64,000 nt of DNA from Thalassobius sp965218685 (GTDB taxonomy: Bacteria; Pseudomonadota; Alphaproteobacteria; Rhodobacterales; Rhodobacteraceae). Shown here piece after piece: positions 15,447 through 23,350 of this stretch. The notes below the pieces were generated by a model that was not told the DNA's origin, did no database searches, and was given only the letters and a program-made list of their open reading frames with translations. The position numbers were made by a program, and so were the translations under genes. Each line of letters opens with the position of its first letter. The first letter of the stretch is position 1. The stretch is taken from the NCBI RefSeq assembly GCF_965218685.1, contig NZ_OZ244657.1:3038001-3102000 (forward strand). The letters run 5' to 3'.

Positions 15447-18107
15447 ATGACTACCGTGCGGATCTTGCCAGCTCTGGATCAAAACACCCCCAGTTGCAAA
15501 ACCACCTGCCCCTATTGCGGTGTAGGGTGCGGCGTGTTGATCAGCCCAGACGGCACGGGCGGCGTGCAGGCCAAGCCTGACCCCGATCACCCTGCCAACC
15601 TGGGACGGCTGTGCTCCAAGGGGACGGCATTGGGCGAGACGACCTGGCTGGATGACCGCCTGCTGGCCCCCCAGGTGAACGGCGCCCCCACCGATTGGGA
15701 CAGCGCACTGGACCTGGTCGCGCAGAAATTCAAGGACACCATCGCCGAACACGGACCCGATAGCGTGGCCTTTTACGTCTCGGGGCAATTGCTGACCGAG
15801 GATTACTATGTCGCCAACAAGCTGATGAAAGGCTTCATCGGCTCGGCCAATATCGACACGAACTCGCGCCTTTGCATGGCGTCCTCGGTCGCCGGTCATA
15901 AACGTGCTTTTGGCACCGACACCGTGCCCGGCCAGTATACCGATCTGGAAACCGCCGATCTGGTGGTGCTGACCGGATCAAACCTGGCGTGGTGCCACCC
16001 GGTCCTGTACCAGCGCATCGTCGCCGCCAAAAAAGCCAACCCCAAGATGAAGGTCGTGAATATCGACCCGCGCCGCACGGCGACCTCGGATCTGGCCGAC
16101 CTACACCTGTCGATCGCCCCCGGCGGGGATGCGGCCCTGTTCAACCGTCTGCTGGTGGAAATCCACCAGCAAGGCGCCGTGGACAGCGATTTTGTCAGCA
16201 CCCATGTCGAAGGGTTCGAGGCAGCCATCGACGCGGCCTCCAGCTGCGACAGCGCAGTCACCGGCCTGTCCGAGGCCGAGATTCAGAAATTCTGCAATAT
16301 GTGGATTGGCACCGAAAAGGTCGTCACCGTTTATTCTCAGGGCGTGAACCAATCCAGCGCGGGCGCGGACAAGGTGAACGCGATCCTGAACTGTCATCTG
16401 GCCACCGGCCGGATCGGCCAGCCCGGAATGGGGCCATTTTCCGTGACCGGCCAGCCCAACGCCATGGGCGGGCGCGAGGTGGGCGGTCTGGCCAATATGC
16501 TGGCCTGCCATCTGGATCTTGAGGTGCCCCAGCACCGCTCGGCCGTGAAAACCTTCTGGAACGCGCCGGACATGCCCGAGGCTGCCGGGCTCAAGGCCGT
16601 GGACATGTTCCAGGCAGTGGGCGACGGGCGGATCAAGGCGCTCTGGGTGATGTGCACCAACCCCGCCGTGTCGATGCCCGATGCCGACGCGGTGAAGGCC
16701 GCGATCGAGGGCTGCGACTTCGTTGTTGTCAGTGATCTGACCGCCGACACGGACACTGCCAAGTTGGCGCATGTGGTGCTGCCCGCCACGGGCTGGGGCG
16801 AAAAAGACGGCACGGTCACCAACTCTGAACGCTGCATCTCGCGTCAGCGCGGGTTCCTACCAGCCCCCGGCGAAGCGCGCCACGATTGGGACATCATGGC
16901 CGAAGTGGGCCGCCGCATGGGCTGGACCGAGGCATTCGACTATTCCACTCAGGCCGAGATTTTCCGCGAATATGCGGCCCTGTCGGGCATTGCCGGCCAG
17001 TTGGGCAAGGATTTCGATATCTCGGGCCTCAGCAATCTAAGCGACGAGGAATACGACAGCCTGCAGCCCACCTATTGGCCTGTTACCGCCCTGCGCGTCG
17101 GGGGCCGTTTCTTTGGCGATGGCAAGTTTTTCACTCCTTCGGGTAAGGGGCGTATGCTGCCCATTCACTATCGCGATCCGCAGTCGATACCGACTGCGGA
17201 CTACCCCTTCCGGCTGAACACCGGCCGCGTGCGCGACCACTGGCACACCATGACCCGCACCGCGAAATCCGCGCGTCTGTCGCAGCACATGGGCGAGCCC
17301 TATCTTGAGATCCATCCTGATGACGCCAAAGACCTTGGCCTGTCCCCGGCCGATATCGTCACCGCTGAAACCACCCATGGTACCGCGCTGCTGCGCGCGC
17401 TGATCACGGACCGTGTGCAACCCGGACAGGTTTTCGCGCCCATGCACTGGACTGCGCAATATGCCTCGGCCGGGCGTGTGGATGCGCTGGTGGCGCCCAT
17501 CACTGACCCGGTGTCAGGTCAGCCTGAATCCAAGGCCTCGGTGGCCAAGGTGACCCGTTTTCAGGCGGCATGGTACGGCTTTGCCGTGTCGCTGGACGAG
17601 CCACAATCGCAAACCGAATACTGGGCCAGCGCCCGCAGTAACACCGGCTGGCGGATCGAGCTGGCAGCATCCCAGACCCCGGACGATTGGGATACCTACG
17701 CCCGCGCCTTGCTGAACGCGCCCGACGCCCAGGTGCAGTCGGTGCTGGACCCCGCCAAGGGTACTGCCCGCATCGCCCTGATCGAAGACGGTCGCCTTGT
17801 CGGCGCGCTTTTCGCCGCGCGCACACCGGTCGAGGTCGCCCGCAACCACATGGCCAGCATGATCGGAGAGCCGCCAAACGGCGCTTTGGCGGGCCGCCCC
17901 TCGGCCGACCGTCCCGATCCGGGCGCGATCGTCTGCGCCTGTTTCGATGTCGGCGTGAACACCATCCTGACCGCGATCAACGACCAGAAACTGGTTAGTG
18001 TCGAACAGATCGGGGCCGCCTTGAACGCAGGCACCAACTGCGGCTCGTGCCGGCCCGAACTGGCCACGCTGCTGGCCTCGGTCAAGGTGCAGGAAGCCGC
18101 CGAGTAA
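15447..18107 (+). CDS. nasA: Assimilatory nitrate reductase, large catalytic subunit
   Basis: NasA reduces nitrate to nitrite in the cytoplasm with a molybdenum bis-MGD cofactor. The 886-residue protein opens with a [4Fe-4S] motif TTCPYCGVGCGVLI followed by GRLCSKG, then the molybdopterin oxidoreductase domains (GSANIDTNSRLCMASSVAGH, TGRIGQPGMGPFSVTGQPNA, and the dinucleotide-binding RLNTGRVRDHWHTMTRT). At the C-terminus is a BFD-like [2Fe-2S] domain with CAC near residue 830 and CGSC near 865, found in reductases served by an NAD(P)H flavoprotein, which matches the gene directly upstream. No nitrite reductase follows. Confidence 0.94.
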   Translation: MTTVRILPALDQNTPSCKTTCPYCGVGCGVLISPDGTGGVQAKPDPDHPANLGRLCSKGTALGETTWLDDRLLAPQVNGAPTDWDSALDLVAQKFKDTIAEHGPDSVAFYVSGQLLTEDYYVANKLMKGFIGSANIDTNSRLCMASSVAGHKRAFGTDTVPGQYTDLETADLVVLTGSNLAWCHPVLYQRIVAAKKANPKMKVVNIDPRRTATSDLADLHLSIAPGGDAALFNRLLVEIHQQGAVDSDFVSTHVEGFEAAIDAASSCDSAVTGLSEAEIQKFCNMWIGTEKVVTVYSQGVNQSSAGADKVNAILNCHLATGRIGQPGMGPFSVTGQPNAMGGREVGGLANMLACHLDLEVPQHRSAVKTFWNAPDMPEAAGLKAVDMFQAVGDGRIKALWVMCTNPAVSMPDADAVKAAIEGCDFVVVSDLTADTDTAKLAHVVLPATGWGEKDGTVTNSERCISRQRGFLPAPGEARHDWDIMAEVGRRMGWTEAFDYSTQAEIFREYAALSGIAGQLGKDFDISGLSNLSDEEYDSLQPTYWPVTALRVGGRFFGDGKFFTPSGKGRMLPIHYRDPQSIPTADYPFRLNTGRVRDHWHTMTRTAKSARLSQHMGEPYLEIHPDDAKDLGLSPADIVTAETTHGTALLRALITDRVQPGQVFAPMHWTAQYASAGRVDALVAPITDPVSGQPESKASVAKVTRFQAAWYGFAVSLDEPQSQTEYWASARSNTGWRIELAASQTPDDWDTYARALLNAPDAQVQSVLDPAKGTARIALIEDGRLVGALFAARTPVEVARNHMASMIGEPPNGALAGRPSADRPDPGAIVCACFDVGVNTILTAINDQKLVSVEQIGAALNAGTNCGSCRPELATLLASVKVQEAAE

Positions 18108-18134
18108 TCGCAGACATGTGAGCCGAAAAATCCA

Positions 18135-18165
18135 CGCGCCCCATAGCCACCCGCAGCGGGGCGCG
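18135..18165 (+). terminator. GC hairpin after nasA
   Basis: CGCGCCCC and GGGGCGCG form a perfect 8-bp stem with a 15-base loop, 27 bases after the nasA stop. There is no clear T-tract, so it may be a weak terminator or a 3'-end stabiliser of the nitrate operon ahead of selD. Confidence 0.4.
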
Positions 18166-18215
18166 ATACATCTTGGGAATGGAATAATTCGCCACCGGAC
18201 CCAAGGATGCCGCTC

Positions 18216-20390
18216 ATGCAGACGCAAACCCCACTGACCCGAGACCTGGTGCTGATCGGCGGCGGACACTCTCATGCGCTGGTGCTGCTGAAATGGGGAA
18301 TGCAGCCGCTGCCCGGCACGCGGGTCACGGTGATCAATCCCGGACCCACAGCGCCTTATTCGGGGATGCTGCCGGGCCATATCGCCGGGCACTACTCGCG
18401 CGATGAGCTTGAGATTGATCTGGTTCGCCTGGCCCGCTTCGCCGGAGCGCGCGTGATCCTGGACCGCGCGGTCGGGCTGGATGCCACTGCCAAGACGATA
18501 ACCCTGCAGGACGGACGGGAAATTGCCTATGATGTTGCCTCGATCGACGTGGGCATCACCTCGGAATTGCCGCAACTGCCGGGGTTTTCCCAGCATGCCA
18601 TTGGCGCCAAGCCGCTGGATATCTATGCCGAGACCTGGGCGCAATATATCGACGCCGCCCAGCGGGACGGACATGCCCAGCCGGTGGCGGTGATCGGCGG
18701 GGGCGTCGCTGGGGTGGAGCTGGCGATGGCTATGGCCCACGCTTTGCGCGCAGCCACCGGCACCGCCGATGTCACACTGATCGAGGCCGGGGACACCATC
18801 CTTTCCGCCGATCCCACGCCGCGGCCGAAACTTGAAGAAGCACTTAAAGAAAATGGCGTAACCATCTGCACCAAAACTATTATTTCAGAGGTTACACCCG
18901 AAGGCCCCAAGCTTTCTTCGGGGAAGATCATCCCGGCGGGTCTGACCATTGGGGTCGCCGGAGCGCTGCCGCAACCTTGGTTGCAGGACACCGGTCTGCC
19001 CTTGCACGAAGGCTTTGTCATCGTCGAGCCTACGCTTCAGGTGCGCGGCCACCCGGACCTTTTTGCCGTGGGCGATTGCGCCCACCTGGACCATGCGCCG
19101 CGCCCCAAGGCCGGGGTCTATGCCGTACGGGCCGCGCCGATCTTGTTGGCAAACCTGCGCGCCGCGCTGACCGGACACCAGATGCGGCCTTTCAAACCTC
19201 AGAAAGATTACCTCAAGCTGATCTCGCTGGGCCGCAAATCCGCACTGGCCGAAAAATGGGGGCGCGTCTGGCAGGGCCCGTGGCTGTGGCGCATGAAAAA
19301 CCGCATCGACCAGAAATTCATGACCATGTTCCGTGATTTGCCGGAAATGCCGGCGCCTCAGCTGCCGTCGCTCACCACGTTGGGCGTTGCCGAGACGGTT
19401 GGTGACGGACAGCCGATCTGTGGGGGCTGCGGCTCGAAAGTGGGGGCGCAGACGCTGGCCGGTGCATTGGCCGCCCTTCCCCAAGTGAAGCGCCCCGACG
19501 TTCTGACCGGGCGCGGAGACGACGCAGCCATTCTGCAGATTGGGTCGCAAAAACAAGTTCTTACCACCGACCACCTTAAGGCGTTTACCGAAGATCCGGC
19601 CCTGATGGCGCGGATCACGGCCGTACATGCGCTGGGGGATATCTGGTCGATGGGCGCAGAGCCCCAAGCGGTGCTGGCCAACGTGATCTTGCCGCGCATG
19701 TCGCCAGATTTACAGGCGCGGACCATGGCCGAAATCATGGGGGCGGCCTCGGACATGTTCGCGCAGGTCGGAGCCGAGATTGTTGGCGGGCACTCGACCC
19801 AAGGGCCCGAGATGACCATCGGGTTCACTGTCACCGGCTTGGTTCAGCACGCGATCACCCAAGCCGGAGCACAGCCCGGGGACGCGTTGATCCTGACCCG
19901 CCCGCTGGGCACCGGCGTACTGCTTGCCGCCGAGATGCAGGCCCGCGCCAATGGCCGCCATGTCGCGCGGATGCTGCAGGCCATGGCGCAACCGCAGACC
20001 CAAGCCGCTCTGATATTGCACAAAGCCCACGCGATGACCGACGTTACCGGCTTTGGTCTGGCCGGGCACCTGCAGGCGATTTGCGCGGCCTCGGGCGTCG
20101 GAGCCGAGCTGGATCTGGACGGTATCCTGACGTATGAGGGTGCGATTCAAATGTCTGAAATCGGCGTAAAATCAACACTCTACGAAAGCAACTTAAAGTC
20201 CTCCCCAGTGCTGAACGCCACCGGACCCAAGGCGACCCTGTTGCATGATCCACAAACGGCCGGGGGGCTTTTGGCCGCTGTGCCCGCAGATCAGGCCGAT
20301 CGTTTGCTGTCCGATCTGCAGGCCCACAACATTCACGCCGCCCGCATCGGACGGATCATCGAGGCACCCGTCAGGCTGGTTTGTCGCTAA
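18216..20390 (+). CDS. selD: Fused FAD-dependent oxidoreductase and selenide, water dikinase
   Basis: The 724-residue protein joins two enzymes. Residues 1 to about 370 are a pyridine-nucleotide-disulphide-oxidoreductase-like domain (LVLIGGGHSHALVLLKWG, VAVIGGGVAGVELAMAMAHA, DLFAVGDCAHLDHAPRPKAG). Residues about 390 to 724 are SelD, which makes selenophosphate from selenide and ATP. The SelD catalytic segment reads CGGCGSKVG: the essential Cys and Lys are kept, and the second Cys of the E. coli motif is Ser. GRGDDAAIL and TTDHLKAFTEDP (metal and ATP binding) and DPQTAGGLLAAVP are also present. The ATG at 18216 has AAGGA eight bases upstream and is preferred over the ATG at 18207. The gene converges on mnmH and overlaps its 3' end by 20 bases. 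Confidence 0.93.
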   Translation: MQTQTPLTRDLVLIGGGHSHALVLLKWGMQPLPGTRVTVINPGPTAPYSGMLPGHIAGHYSRDELEIDLVRLARFAGARVILDRAVGLDATAKTITLQDGREIAYDVASIDVGITSELPQLPGFSQHAIGAKPLDIYAETWAQYIDAAQRDGHAQPVAVIGGGVAGVELAMAMAHALRAATGTADVTLIEAGDTILSADPTPRPKLEEALKENGVTICTKTIISEVTPEGPKLSSGKIIPAGLTIGVAGALPQPWLQDTGLPLHEGFVIVEPTLQVRGHPDLFAVGDCAHLDHAPRPKAGVYAVRAAPILLANLRAALTGHQMRPFKPQKDYLKLISLGRKSALAEKWGRVWQGPWLWRMKNRIDQKFMTMFRDLPEMPAPQLPSLTTLGVAETVGDGQPICGGCGSKVGAQTLAGALAALPQVKRPDVLTGRGDDAAILQIGSQKQVLTTDHLKAFTEDPALMARITAVHALGDIWSMGAEPQAVLANVILPRMSPDLQARTMAEIMGAASDMFAQVGAEIVGGHSTQGPEMTIGFTVTGLVQHAITQAGAQPGDALILTRPLGTGVLLAAEMQARANGRHVARMLQAMAQPQTQAALILHKAHAMTDVTGFGLAGHLQAICAASGVGAELDLDGILTYEGAIQMSEIGVKSTLYESNLKSSPVLNATGPKATLLHDPQTAGGLLAAVPADQADRLLSDLQAHNIHAARIGRIIEAPVRLVCR

Positions 20391-21423
20391 GCGCCGCGAT
20401 CTGCGCGGCCGCGTCCTTCAGGTCGGGCGTCTTCAAGCTGGGCAAGTTCAGCCCTAGCAGCGGCGCCCCGGCCCTGCGCGAGGACCGACGATAACTTGGA
20501 TCATAGTGGTGCTGCACCAGGTCGGCAGCCAGATCGGCAAAGGCGCCTTTGGCAGACAATTCGCGCCACTTGGCGATCGCTTCATGGCCATGGAATTGTG
20601 CCAGAACGCCCAGCTTGTCATCCAGTACCGCAGCGTCCTGCATCAGGTCCGCATAGGCCTCCACCAAATAGTCGGCGCGAGCCTGAAGCGGCGCGCTGAC
20701 ATGCACATGCGCCGCCCCCAGCATGGCCCGCCACAGGCTCGGCGGCAGGATTCTGGCACCGATCTTATAGCTTTCGGCCTCGATGAACACGGGGCGCGCG
20801 GGGTCCATATCCACCAGCGCCATAGCGATCCGCGATTCGAAAGCCTTTTGCGAGGGCTGCCCTCCGGCCATGCCACCCAGAAGCGAGCCTCGGTGCTGTG
20901 CCAACCCCTCCAGGTCCAGCACCTGCTGACCCATCTCGGCCAGATGCCCCAGAATCCGGGTCTTGGCGGTGCCGGTTCCCCCGTCCAGCAAAATCACGCG
21001 AAGCGGCAAAGGATCGTCATACATCGCCCGCACCACCAAGCGGCGATAGGACTTGTAACCACCATCAATCAACCCAACCCGCCAGCCGATCTGCGCCAGG
21101 ATCGATGCGAACGAGCCTGACCGCTGCCCGCCGCGCCAGCAATAGACCAATGGGCGCCACGATCCGGGGCGGTCCGCCAGGGGGCCTTGCAGGTGAGTCG
21201 CGGCATTGCGGGCAACAAGCGCTGCACCCAGTTTGCGGGCTAGGAACGGGTCCTGCTGCACATAGACCGTGCCAACCTCGGCGCGTTCGGCATCCGACAA
21301 AACCGGCAGTGAAATCGCGCCGGGCACGTGATCCTCGGCGAATTCGGCCGGGGCGCGCACGTCAATGATGTCATCAAAAGGCAGCGTTTTCAGGTCTTTG
21401 AGCGAGGCAAGCGTCTGTTTCAT
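20371..21423 (-). CDS. mnmH: tRNA 2-selenouridine synthase
   Basis: MnmH (SelU) uses selenophosphate to convert 2-thiouridine at the wobble position of certain tRNAs to 2-selenouridine, with a geranylated intermediate. The 350-residue protein has an N-terminal rhodanese domain (FDDIIDVRAPAEFAEDHVPG, with the active cysteine in PLVYCWRGGQRSGSF near residue 95) and a C-terminal P-loop domain (LLDGGTGTAKTRIL near 148). It is the consumer of the product of the selD gene, with which it converges and overlaps by 20 bases. No selA, selB or selC is visible in this window, so selenium use here points to tRNA modification. Confidence 0.94.
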   Translation of the reverse strand: MKQTLASLKDLKTLPFDDIIDVRAPAEFAEDHVPGAISLPVLSDAERAEVGTVYVQQDPFLARKLGAALVARNAATHLQGPLADRPGSWRPLVYCWRGGQRSGSFASILAQIGWRVGLIDGGYKSYRRLVVRAMYDDPLPLRVILLDGGTGTAKTRILGHLAEMGQQVLDLEGLAQHRGSLLGGMAGGQPSQKAFESRIAMALVDMDPARPVFIEAESYKIGARILPPSLWRAMLGAAHVHVSAPLQARADYLVEAYADLMQDAAVLDDKLGVLAQFHGHEAIAKWRELSAKGAFADLAADLVQHHYDPSYRRSSRRAGAPLLGLNLPSLKTPDLKDAAAQIAALSDKPA

Positions 21424-21526
21424 CCCCTTGTTCTACGCCAGCGCGCGCCCACAGACCAGAGCGCCCGATTTTCGGACAGGACCCAACGTCAATCGCGGAA
21501 TTCAATAACTTATCAAAAAACTCAAC

Positions 21527-21556
21527 TTGACTATTCCGACTTATTTAGTCAGATAA
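21527..21556 (+). promoter_or_regulatory. Promoter with inverted repeat ahead of the iron-linked operon
   Basis: A -35-like TTGACT (21527 to 21532) is followed at 17 to 18 bases by CAGATA/AGATAA. Overlapping both is the inverted repeat TGACTA-N12-TAGTCA (21528 to 21533 and 21546 to 21551), and a nested GACT-N5-AGTC. The general shape resembles iron-responsive operators described in alphaproteobacteria, and the genes downstream include hemP and imelysins. The regulator is not shown by the sequence. Confidence 0.55.
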
Positions 21557-21623
21557 ATGCCATCCAGCCAGCCGCGCCTGCGGTCAGCCCGAATGTGACA
21601 CACTTACAAATGGGACGTCCGTT

Positions 21624-21785
21624 ATGAGAAACGCGCAAATCTTTGTGGCCGGACACCCCCCGCGTTCCAGCGGGCTGGCCAATGAAAAATCCATCCGTCG
21701 CCTGATGACCGAGGCCGGCATGTCCGCTGGCATCTGTCTGGAATGGCTGCTTGACCGCTTTGAACATTCAGAGGCCGGACGATGA
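21624..21785 (+). CDS. Small protein of unknown function upstream of hemP
   Basis: An open frame of 53 residues starts at ATG 21624 and ends in a TGA that overlaps the hemP ATG (ATGA). The product, beginning MRNAQIFVAGHPPRSSGLAN, is basic, has a central SIRRLMTEAGMSAGICLEWL helix-like stretch and no signal peptide or membrane segment. I do not recognise the family. The tight coupling to hemP and the position just after a likely iron-responsive promoter argue that it is a real, co-regulated gene rather than chance. Confidence 0.6.
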   Translation: MRNAQIFVAGHPPRSSGLANEKSIRRLMTEAGMSAGICLEWLLDRFEHSEAGR

Positions 21786-21952
21786 CAGACATGTGCATGA
21801 ACCGCGAAGGCGCGACCGACATCCTTGATGGACTACCCGTGCACTATGCCCAGGATCTGACCAAGGGCGGCACGCAGGCCCGGATCATTCTGGGCGATCA
21901 GGTTTACAGCCTGCGGATCACCCGCGCGGGCAAACTGATCCTGACCAAGTAA
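21782..21952 (+). CDS. hemP: Hemin uptake protein HemP
   Basis: The 56-residue product ends with ARIILGDQVYSLRITRAGKL followed by ILTK, the diagnostic HemP/HmuP domain (H/G..Y.LR.TR.GKLILTK). HemP proteins are small cytoplasmic factors linked to haem uptake and to activation of haem receptor genes in several proteobacteria. It overlaps the unknown ORF before it by four bases and is followed after 30 bases by an imelysin gene, so it belongs to an iron-linked operon. No TonB-dependent haem receptor is in the window. Confidence 0.88.
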   Translation: MTDMCMNREGATDILDGLPVHYAQDLTKGGTQARIILGDQVYSLRITRAGKLILTK

Positions 21953-21982
21953 CCAACACTTAGCGAACAGAAAGACATTCCC

Positions 21983-23254
21983 ATGAAACGCTCCATCCAG
22001 GCCGCATCGGCGCTGGCAGTAAGCTTCAGTGCAACCGGCGTTGTCGCCGAAACTCCTTCGGCCTCGGCGGTTCTGACCACCTACGCGAACATCGCCCATG
22101 CCAAGTACGAGGACAGCCTGACCACCGCGAAGGCGCTGCAAACCGCCATCGAGGCGCTGATCGCTGCCCCCTCGGATCAGACACTGGCCGCGGCGCGCGC
22201 CGCCTGGCTGGCCGCGCGCAACCCCTATCAACAGACCGAGGTGTTCCGGTTCGGCAATGCAATCGTTGATGACTGGGAAGGCAAGGTGAACGCCTGGCCG
22301 CTGGACGAGGGCCTGATCGACTATGTGGATGCGTCCTATGGCGGGGCCACGGATGAGAACGAATATGCCGTACTGAACGTCATCGCCACGCCGAAATTCA
22401 CATTGGGTGGCAAGGAGGTCGATGCGCGGGTCATCACGCCTGCGCTGCTGGAAAACGCCCTGCAAGAGGCGGACGGCGTGGAAAGCAACGTGGCCACCGG
22501 GTATCACGCGATTGAATTTCTGCTGTGGGGGCAAGACCTTAACGGCACCGGCCCCGGAGCCGGCAACCGCCCGGCAACGGATTTCGCAGTGGGTGACGCC
22601 TGCACGAACGGCAATTGCGACCGCCGCGGCGCCTACCTGACCGCCGCAACCGACCTGCTGGTTAGCGATCTGGAATGGATGGTGGCTCAGTGGTCCGAAG
22701 GGGGCGCTGCGCGTGAAACTGTTCTGGCCGACGAAACCGCTGGTCTCAGCGCCATCCTGACCGGTATGGGCAGCCTCTCTTACGGCGAACAAGCCGGCGA
22801 GCGGATGCGTCTGGGCCTGCTGCTGAATGACCCCGAGGAAGAGCATGATTGCTTCTCGGACAACACCCACAACAGCCATTTCTATGATGGTCAGGGCATC
22901 CAGAATGTCTATTTGGGCAGCTATACCCGCATCGATGGCTCTGTCGTCGAAGGCCCCGCGCTGACCGATCTGGTTGCCGCCACTGACGCGGCCTTGGACA
23001 CCGAGATGAAGACCAAACTGGCCACCACGATGCAGGCCCTTGGCGCGCTGAAATCGGCAGCAGACGGCGGATTTGCCTATGACCAGATGCTTGAACGCGG
23101 CAACGCAAAGGGCGAGGCCCTGATCATGGGAGGCGTGAACGGCCTGATCGACCAGACCAAATCGATCGAGCGCGTCGTCGTTGCCCTAGGTCTGGATGCG
23201 CTGGCGGTCGAAGGATCGGACAGCTTGGATAACCCCAACGCTGTGTTCGAATAA
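21983..23254 (+). CDS. Imelysin family periplasmic protein (IrpA-like)
   Basis: The 423-residue protein has a signal peptide (MKRSIQAASALAVSFSATGVVA) and an imelysin/EfeO-like helical domain. The GxHxxE-type motif is seen in ATGYHAIEFLLWGQDLNGTG near residue 175, and ERMRLGLLLNDPEEEHDCFSDN and GIQNVYLGSYTRIDG are further IrpA-like landmarks. Imelysins are iron-regulated proteins that are exported or membrane-attached and are thought to help in iron uptake; peptidase activity is doubtful for most. It heads the structural genes of this operon and is followed by an 11-bp perfect hairpin before the cytochrome gene. Confidence 0.9.
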   Translation: MKRSIQAASALAVSFSATGVVAETPSASAVLTTYANIAHAKYEDSLTTAKALQTAIEALIAAPSDQTLAAARAAWLAARNPYQQTEVFRFGNAIVDDWEGKVNAWPLDEGLIDYVDASYGGATDENEYAVLNVIATPKFTLGGKEVDARVITPALLENALQEADGVESNVATGYHAIEFLLWGQDLNGTGPGAGNRPATDFAVGDACTNGNCDRRGAYLTAATDLLVSDLEWMVAQWSEGGAARETVLADETAGLSAILTGMGSLSYGEQAGERMRLGLLLNDPEEEHDCFSDNTHNSHFYDGQGIQNVYLGSYTRIDGSVVEGPALTDLVAATDAALDTEMKTKLATTMQALGALKSAADGGFAYDQMLERGNAKGEALIMGGVNGLIDQTKSIERVVVALGLDALAVEGSDSLDNPNAVFE

Positions 23255-23265
23255 CAAGGCGCCCC

Positions 23266-23308
23266 GTCACCCCCGGAACCCCGTGTCTGTCAACCGGCCG
23301 GGGGTGAC
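23266..23308 (+). repeat. Perfect 11-bp hairpin between imelysin and cytochrome genes
   Basis: GTCACCCCCGG (23266 to 23276) pairs with CCGGGGGTGAC (23298 to 23308). It stands 11 bases after the imelysin stop and 42 bases ahead of the next start, without a strong T-tract. A role as mRNA 3' stabiliser or attenuator is likely, as in other operons of this window. Confidence 0.6.
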
Positions 23309-23350
23309 ACATTTCCCTTTGGCTGCCCCAGACGAAAGACGCCCTGCATC

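Noticed and set aside
18216..20390. Selenocysteine codon in selD
   Set aside because: Some SelD proteins contain Sec at the active site, but here the catalytic position is an ordinary Cys codon (TGC) and no in-frame TGA occurs.
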